A stretch of 25,036 nucleotides of DNA from assembly GCA_035938265.1 (NCBI GenBank), contig DASZHA010000109.1:1-25036 (forward strand). The letters are read 5' to 3'. Source of the stretch: DASZHA01 sp035938265. Lineage in GTDB: Bacteria; Chloroflexota; Dormibacteria; DASZGP01. Of the stretch, positions 21,162 through 25,036 are shown in pieces. The notes beneath the pieces were generated by a model that saw nothing but the letters and a program-made list of their open reading frames with translations, searched no databases and had not been told where the DNA came from. How positions within the stretch are numbered: the first letter of the stretch is position 1; each line of letters starts with the position of its first letter. The translations under genes were made by a program, and so were the position numbers.

Positions 21162-22670
21162 ATGAGCGAAACGGCGACATCGCCCCTGGCGGCGACCGAG
21201 GCGGCCCTGGCCGACCTCCACTACCACTCCGGCAAGGTCCTCATCGACGGCGAGATTCGCGACCCGCTGTCGGGCAAGACCCAGGACCAGGTCTTCCCCG
21301 GCAACGGCCAGGTCGTCGGCCAGACCGCGCTGGCGGACGCCAAGGATGTCGATGCCGCCGTCGCCGCGGCGCGCAGGGCGCTGGAGGGCGACTGGGGCGC
21401 GCTCAACGTCCGCGACCGCCGCCGGTTGCTGCTCAAGTACGCCCAGCTGATCGAGGCGCACAAGGAGGAGTTGGGCAAGCTCCAGACCATCGACGTGGGC
21501 ATGCCCATCGGCCTCAGCGGCGGCTGGATCCTGGGGCCGGAGATGACGGCCGACTTCTTCGAGTTCTACGCCGGCCTGGTCGACAAGGCCATCGGCGAGG
21601 TCCTGCCCGCCTACCCCAACGCCGCGCTCGACTACACCCTGCGCGAGCCGCTGGGCGTGGTCGCCTGCATCACCGCCTGGAACGCCCCCGTCTACCTCTA
21701 TGGCGCCAAGGTGGCGCCGGCGCTGGCAGCCGGCAACACCGTGGTGGTCAAGCCCTCCGAGGTGGGCGCGGCGTCAACGCTGCTGCTGGGCGAGCTGGCC
21801 ACCGAGGCCGGCATTCCCGCGGGCGTAGTCAACGTCATCAGCGGCCTGGGACAAGAATGTGGTGAGCCGCTGGTCAAGCACGAGGGAGTCGACGCGATCT
21901 CCTTCACCGGCGGCACCGCCACCGGCCGGCGGATCGCGGCGATGGCGGCCGAGGGCCTCAAGCGGACGGTGCTGGAGCTGGGCGGGAAGTCGGCCAACAT
22001 CGTCTTCGAGGACGGCGACGTCGGACTGGGCGGGGCGCTGAGCGCCGGCATGATCACCTACGGCACCAGCGGCCAGTACTGCGCCGCCGCCACCCGCGCC
22101 CTCGTCCACCGCAGCAAGATGGACCAGTTCCTGGAATCGGCGGTCGGCGTGTTGGCGTTCATGCAGCCCGGTGATCCCTTCAACCCGGCGACCATGGCCG
22201 GGCCGATGATCAGCGAGCGGCAGCTGGAGCGCGTCCTCGGCTACATCGAGAAGGGCAAAGAGGAGGGCGCCCAGGTGCACACCGGCGGCGGGCGCATGGC
22301 CGGTGGCCTGGAGGAGGGCTATTACGTCGAGCCCACGATCCTGCTCACCTCCAACGACACCACGCCGGCGCGGGAGGAGATCTTCGGGCCGGTGCTCTCG
22401 GCCATTCCTTTCGACGACGAGGACGAGGCGATCCGCCTGGCCAACGACTCGCCGTTTGGGCTGGCGGCGGTGATCACCACCAGCGACCTCAAGCGCGCCC
22501 ACCGCGTGGCCGCCAAGCTGAAGACCGGCACGGTCGGAATCAACGGCTACTCGATCGGGGCCAGCATGCCCTTCGGTGGCGTCAAGCAGAGCGGCTACGG
22601 TCGCGAGGGCTCGGCCCGGGCGATCGACGACTTCAGCTACATCAAGAACGTCTACGTCGAGCTCCAGTAG
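21162..22670 (+). CDS. NAD(P)-dependent aldehyde dehydrogenase
   Basis: This 502-residue ALDH-superfamily enzyme oxidises an aldehyde to the acid. The catalytic set is visible: Asn174 (TAWN), Lys197 (VVKPSE), the coenzyme loop FTGGTATG (248-255), Glu272 (LELGGK) and nucleophile Cys307 (GQYCAA). The C-terminal block EEIFGPVLSAIPFDDEDEAI and the PFGGVKQSGYGREG end are standard. The start ATG has a good GGAGG; the open frame upstream to 20886 is an out-of-frame overlap with fadD. It follows the FadD ligase by 58 nt. An ALDH beside an acyl-CoA ligase suggests oxidation followed by CoA activation of an aldehyde, possibly a steroid side-chain C26 aldehyde; this is inferred. Confidence 0.9.
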   Translation: MSETATSPLAATEAALADLHYHSGKVLIDGEIRDPLSGKTQDQVFPGNGQVVGQTALADAKDVDAAVAAARRALEGDWGALNVRDRRRLLLKYAQLIEAHKEELGKLQTIDVGMPIGLSGGWILGPEMTADFFEFYAGLVDKAIGEVLPAYPNAALDYTLREPLGVVACITAWNAPVYLYGAKVAPALAAGNTVVVKPSEVGAASTLLLGELATEAGIPAGVVNVISGLGQECGEPLVKHEGVDAISFTGGTATGRRIAAMAAEGLKRTVLELGGKSANIVFEDGDVGLGGALSAGMITYGTSGQYCAAATRALVHRSKMDQFLESAVGVLAFMQPGDPFNPATMAGPMISERQLERVLGYIEKGKEEGAQVHTGGGRMAGGLEEGYYVEPTILLTSNDTTPAREEIFGPVLSAIPFDDEDEAIRLANDSPFGLAAVITTSDLKRAHRVAAKLKTGTVGINGYSIGASMPFGGVKQSGYGREGSARAIDDFSYIKNVYVELQ

Positions 22671-22721
22671 GGCGGGTTAGCGAACGGGCATGGCCGCCTT
22701 GAGGCGGGGCAGCGGCGGCCC

Positions 22722-23924
22722 GTGCCCGTGAACCCGCGACGACCTCAGCCCGAGCTGGCCCTGACCCCGGCGCAGGAGGCTTTCCGCGATGAGGTCCGCG
22801 ATTTCCTCGGCCGGGTGGCGCCCAAACAATGGCTCGAGCCCGGCTGGCGGCCGCCATCGGACGTCAAGGAGCGGCTCGCCTTCCAGCGCGAGTGGGATGG
22901 CAAGCTCCGCGACGCCGGGTTGGTGGGAATGCACTGGCCGGCGGAGTACGGCGGGCGCGGCGCCTCCCTGCTCGAGCAAGCCATCCTGGAGGAGGAGCTG
23001 GCGTGGTGCGGCGCCCCCCAGGCGGGGCTGACCTTCGTAGGCCTCAACCTGGTGGGACCGACGCTGATAGCGCACGGGTCCCCGGCGCAGAAGACCAGGC
23101 ACCTGCCCGCCATCCTGGCCTCGGAGGAGGTCTGGTGCCAGGGCTTCAGTGAGCCCAACGCCGGCAGCGACCTGGCGTCGGTGCGGACCCGCGCTGCGGT
23201 CGACGGCGACGCCCTGGTAATCAACGGCCAGAAGGTCTGGACCTCGTACGCCCATGCCGCCGACTTCTGCATGCTGCTCTGCCGCACCAACCCCGAGGAG
23301 CGCCGCTCCCGGGGGCTGTCACTGGTCATCGTCGACATGCACGCTCCCGGCGTGGAGGTGCGGCCGCTGCGGCAGGCGACGGGCGAGTCCGAGTTCAACG
23401 AGGTCTTCCTGACCGACGTCCGCATCTCCCGCGCCGACGTCATCGGCGACATCGACGACGGCTGGCGGGTGGCGATGACCACGTTGCTGCACGAGCGCGG
23501 GACCGCGCTGCTGGGGATCCAGGTACGCCAGCGGCAGCTGGTCGACCGCCTTATCGCGCGGGTGAAGACGATGGAGCGAGACGGGCGCCCGCTGGCGCAG
23601 GACCCGATGGTGCGCCAGGCGCTGGCCCGGGCGTCGATCGAGTGCGACGTGGTGCGCCATCTCGGCTACCGCTGCCTCGAGACCGCGATCCGCACCGGGC
23701 TCCCCGGGGCCGAGGGTTCTGCGGCCAAGATCTTCCTCTCCGATTTCATCCGGCGCTTCTCCCGGACGGCGCTGGACATCGCCGGCGCCGCGGGCCTGGA
23801 CATGGGAGAGGAGGACTGGGGCCACCAGTACCTGGGGTCGTTCGCGCTGTCGATCGGTGCGGGGACGACGCAGATCCAGAAGAACATCTTGGCCGAGCAC
23901 CTGCTCGGCCTGCCCCGAGGCTGA
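22722..23924 (+). CDS. Acyl-CoA dehydrogenase, catalytic-type subunit
   Basis: This 400-residue acyl-CoA dehydrogenase has GMHWPAEYGGRG (69-80), GFSEPNAGSDLASVRT (141-156), VWTSYAHAADFCMLLCRT, a probable catalytic base Glu258 in LLHERG, and IGAGTTQIQKNILAEHLLGLPRG at the end. It is complete. It is followed after 2 nt by a second, shorter acyl-CoA dehydrogenase, as in the alpha2-beta2 enzymes used on steroid side chains, so the two probably form a heteromer. It could fill the ChsE1-ChsE2 (C3 side chain) or ChsE3 role, but I cannot place it in one group. The GTG at 22722 is used; GTG 22728 is equally possible. The gap after the ALDH is 51 nt. Confidence 0.86.
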   Translation: MPVNPRRPQPELALTPAQEAFRDEVRDFLGRVAPKQWLEPGWRPPSDVKERLAFQREWDGKLRDAGLVGMHWPAEYGGRGASLLEQAILEEELAWCGAPQAGLTFVGLNLVGPTLIAHGSPAQKTRHLPAILASEEVWCQGFSEPNAGSDLASVRTRAAVDGDALVINGQKVWTSYAHAADFCMLLCRTNPEERRSRGLSLVIVDMHAPGVEVRPLRQATGESEFNEVFLTDVRISRADVIGDIDDGWRVAMTTLLHERGTALLGIQVRQRQLVDRLIARVKTMERDGRPLAQDPMVRQALARASIECDVVRHLGYRCLETAIRTGLPGAEGSAAKIFLSDFIRRFSRTALDIAGAAGLDMGEEDWGHQYLGSFALSIGAGTTQIQKNILAEHLLGLPRG

Positions 23925-23926
23925 CG

Positions 23927-25024
23927 GTGGCACTGGGGGCGACCGAAGAGCAGGACCTGCTGCGGACCACGGCCCGGCAGGCCTTGGAGAAGGCCTTCCC
24001 GCCCGACTACGCCCGGCGGCTGCTGGACGACGAGGTGCCGGAGGCGCCGTGGCCGCAGCTCGCGCGCCTGGGCTGGTTCGGTATCGGCATCGACGAGGCC
24101 GCCGGTGGCGCGGGTGGCGACTTCACCGACCAGGCGGTGGTTCTGCACGAGATGGGGCGGGTGCTGGCGCCCGCGGGCTACTCGGCGACCGCGGTGGGAG
24201 CCGCGCCCCTGGTTGCGGCGCTGGGCTCGCCGGAGCAGCGCGCGGCCTGGCTCGAACCCTTGCTCAGCGGTGCCCGGCTGGGCGTGCTGGTGGCCGGGCC
24301 CGACGCCTCGATCGAGGCAGCGGCCGGCGAGGGAGGGCTGGCGCTGTCGGGCGAGACCGGCCCGCTACCCGGCGTGGCAGCGGCGCAGACGCTGGTGGTG
24401 GCGACGGATGATGCCTCCGGCGGCACGGTGCTGTCGCTTGTCGACCGCGAGACCACCGGGGTGACGATCACGCCGGTGCGCGGACTCGACGCCACCGCCC
24501 AGCTGGGGCGGGTTTCGCTCAACGCGGTGCAGGTGCGCGATAGCGCCGTCCTGGGCGCCCTCCCTGACACGGCAGCCAAAGCTGTCGAGGCGGCGCTTGA
24601 CCGCCTGGCGGTGGCCTCGGTGGCGGAGCTGGTCGGCGCCGGCGAGAAGATGCAGGAGATGGCGGTGGAGTACGCCAAGGTGCGCGAGCAGTTCGGCAAG
24701 CCCATCGGCAGCTTCCAGGCGATCAAGCACATGGCCGCCGACATGGTGGTGCGGCTGGAGTCGTCCCGGGCCGTGGTCCACTACGCCGCCTTGAGCATCG
24801 CCGAGGGGCGCGATGACAGCGACGAGGCGGCCAGCGCCGCCAAGGCCTACGCCGCCGAGGCGATCGGGCTGCTGGCCGAGGACGCCCTCCAGGTCCACGG
24901 CGGGATCGGGTTCACCTGGGAGCACCCGATCCACCTCTACGTCCGCCGGGCGGCGTCGGTAGCCCGGCTGTACGGGTCTGGCGACATGCACCGGGAGCGG
25001 GTGGCGCAGGCCGTCGGGCTCTAG
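23927..25024 (+). CDS. Acyl-CoA dehydrogenase, small partner subunit
   Basis: This 365-residue acyl-CoA dehydrogenase has a weakly conserved N-terminal half and a well-conserved FAD/tetramer region: YAKVREQFGKPIGSFQAIKHMAADM and QVHGGIGFTWEHPIHLYVRRA. The middle domain is short and lacks a LxxER-type base, so it is likely the non-catalytic, FAD-sharing partner of the preceding subunit. The GTG at 23927 starts 2 nt after that gene's TGA. A longer open frame to 23642 overlaps the upstream gene in another frame and is Arg/Pro/Gly-rich, so it was not used. It ends at TAG, 12 nt before the window edge. Confidence 0.85.
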   Translation: MALGATEEQDLLRTTARQALEKAFPPDYARRLLDDEVPEAPWPQLARLGWFGIGIDEAAGGAGGDFTDQAVVLHEMGRVLAPAGYSATAVGAAPLVAALGSPEQRAAWLEPLLSGARLGVLVAGPDASIEAAAGEGGLALSGETGPLPGVAAAQTLVVATDDASGGTVLSLVDRETTGVTITPVRGLDATAQLGRVSLNAVQVRDSAVLGALPDTAAKAVEAALDRLAVASVAELVGAGEKMQEMAVEYAKVREQFGKPIGSFQAIKHMAADMVVRLESSRAVVHYAALSIAEGRDDSDEAASAAKAYAAEAIGLLAEDALQVHGGIGFTWEHPIHLYVRRAASVARLYGSGDMHRERVAQAVGL

Positions 25025-25036
25025 GCCTGGGCCGCC

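Noticed and set aside
1..25036. tRNA, rRNA, CRISPR arrays, insertion sequences, prophage or attachment sites
   Set aside because: I looked for them and saw none. No intergenic stretch exceeds about 270 bp, and none holds such structure.

Overview
This is a high-GC (about two-thirds G+C by eye) bacterial window, densely coding, with operons joined by 1-4 nt gene overlaps. The gene set is the one best known from the sterol side-chain catabolism (KstR) regulon of Actinomycetota such as Mycobacterium and Rhodococcus. However, the transporter present is a LIV-type (branched-chain amino acid family) ABC importer, not Mce4. Together with the membrane-anchored binding protein and diverged sequences, this suggests an actinobacterial or related deep-branching monoderm lineage (Actinomycetota, possibly Dormibacterota/Chloroflexota-like). 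The phylum cannot be fixed from this sequence alone. All family identifications come from remembered sequence features; no database search was run.

Layout. (1) 1-570: the 3' end of an unrecognised Cys-rich gene and a pterin-4a-carbinolamine dehydratase, both on +, probably unrelated to the rest. (2) 571-8760, minus strand, read from right to left: nitronate-monooxygenase-family flavoprotein, CYP125-like P450, ChsE4/FadE26-like and ChsE5/FadE27-like acyl-CoA dehydrogenases, FadD19-like steroid-CoA ligase, Zn alcohol dehydrogenase, and a KstR-like TetR regulator. (3) 8860-10251, minus: ABC substrate-binding protein. (4) 10407-12316, plus: LivH permease and a LivF ATPase with an extra C-terminal domain. 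(5) 12313-19293, minus, read from right to left: LivM permease, LivG ATPase, an unknown secreted/anchored protein, a hydroxysteroid-dehydrogenase-like SDR, a 3Fe-4S-type ferredoxin, ChsH2, ChsH1 and Ltp2. (6) 19559-25024, plus: acyl-CoA ligase, aldehyde dehydrogenase and a second acyl-CoA dehydrogenase pair.

How it may work together. Four palindromes of the KstR type (core AACAYGTTCTA) lie in the three intergenic regions from which all these steroid/transport operons start, and a KstR-like repressor is the last gene of one of them. The inferred pathway has five steps. A steroid with a side chain is taken up by the five-part LIV-type importer, possibly helped by the unknown surface protein. 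Its terminal carbon is oxidised by the P450 (ferredoxin-fed) with ADH/ALDH. The acid is activated by the FadD enzymes and dehydrogenated by the heteromeric acyl-CoA dehydrogenases. The last C3 unit is removed by ChsH1-ChsH2 hydration and Ltp2-ChsH2 retro-aldol cleavage to give a 17-keto steroid. No ring-opening genes (KstD, KshAB, HsaA-D), FadA5-like thiolase or Mce4 genes are seen here. The most novel elements are the coupling of a LIV-type importer to a KstR-type sterol regulon, the LivF ATPase carrying a ribbon-helix-helix-like tail, and the unknown anchored surface protein coupled to LivG.
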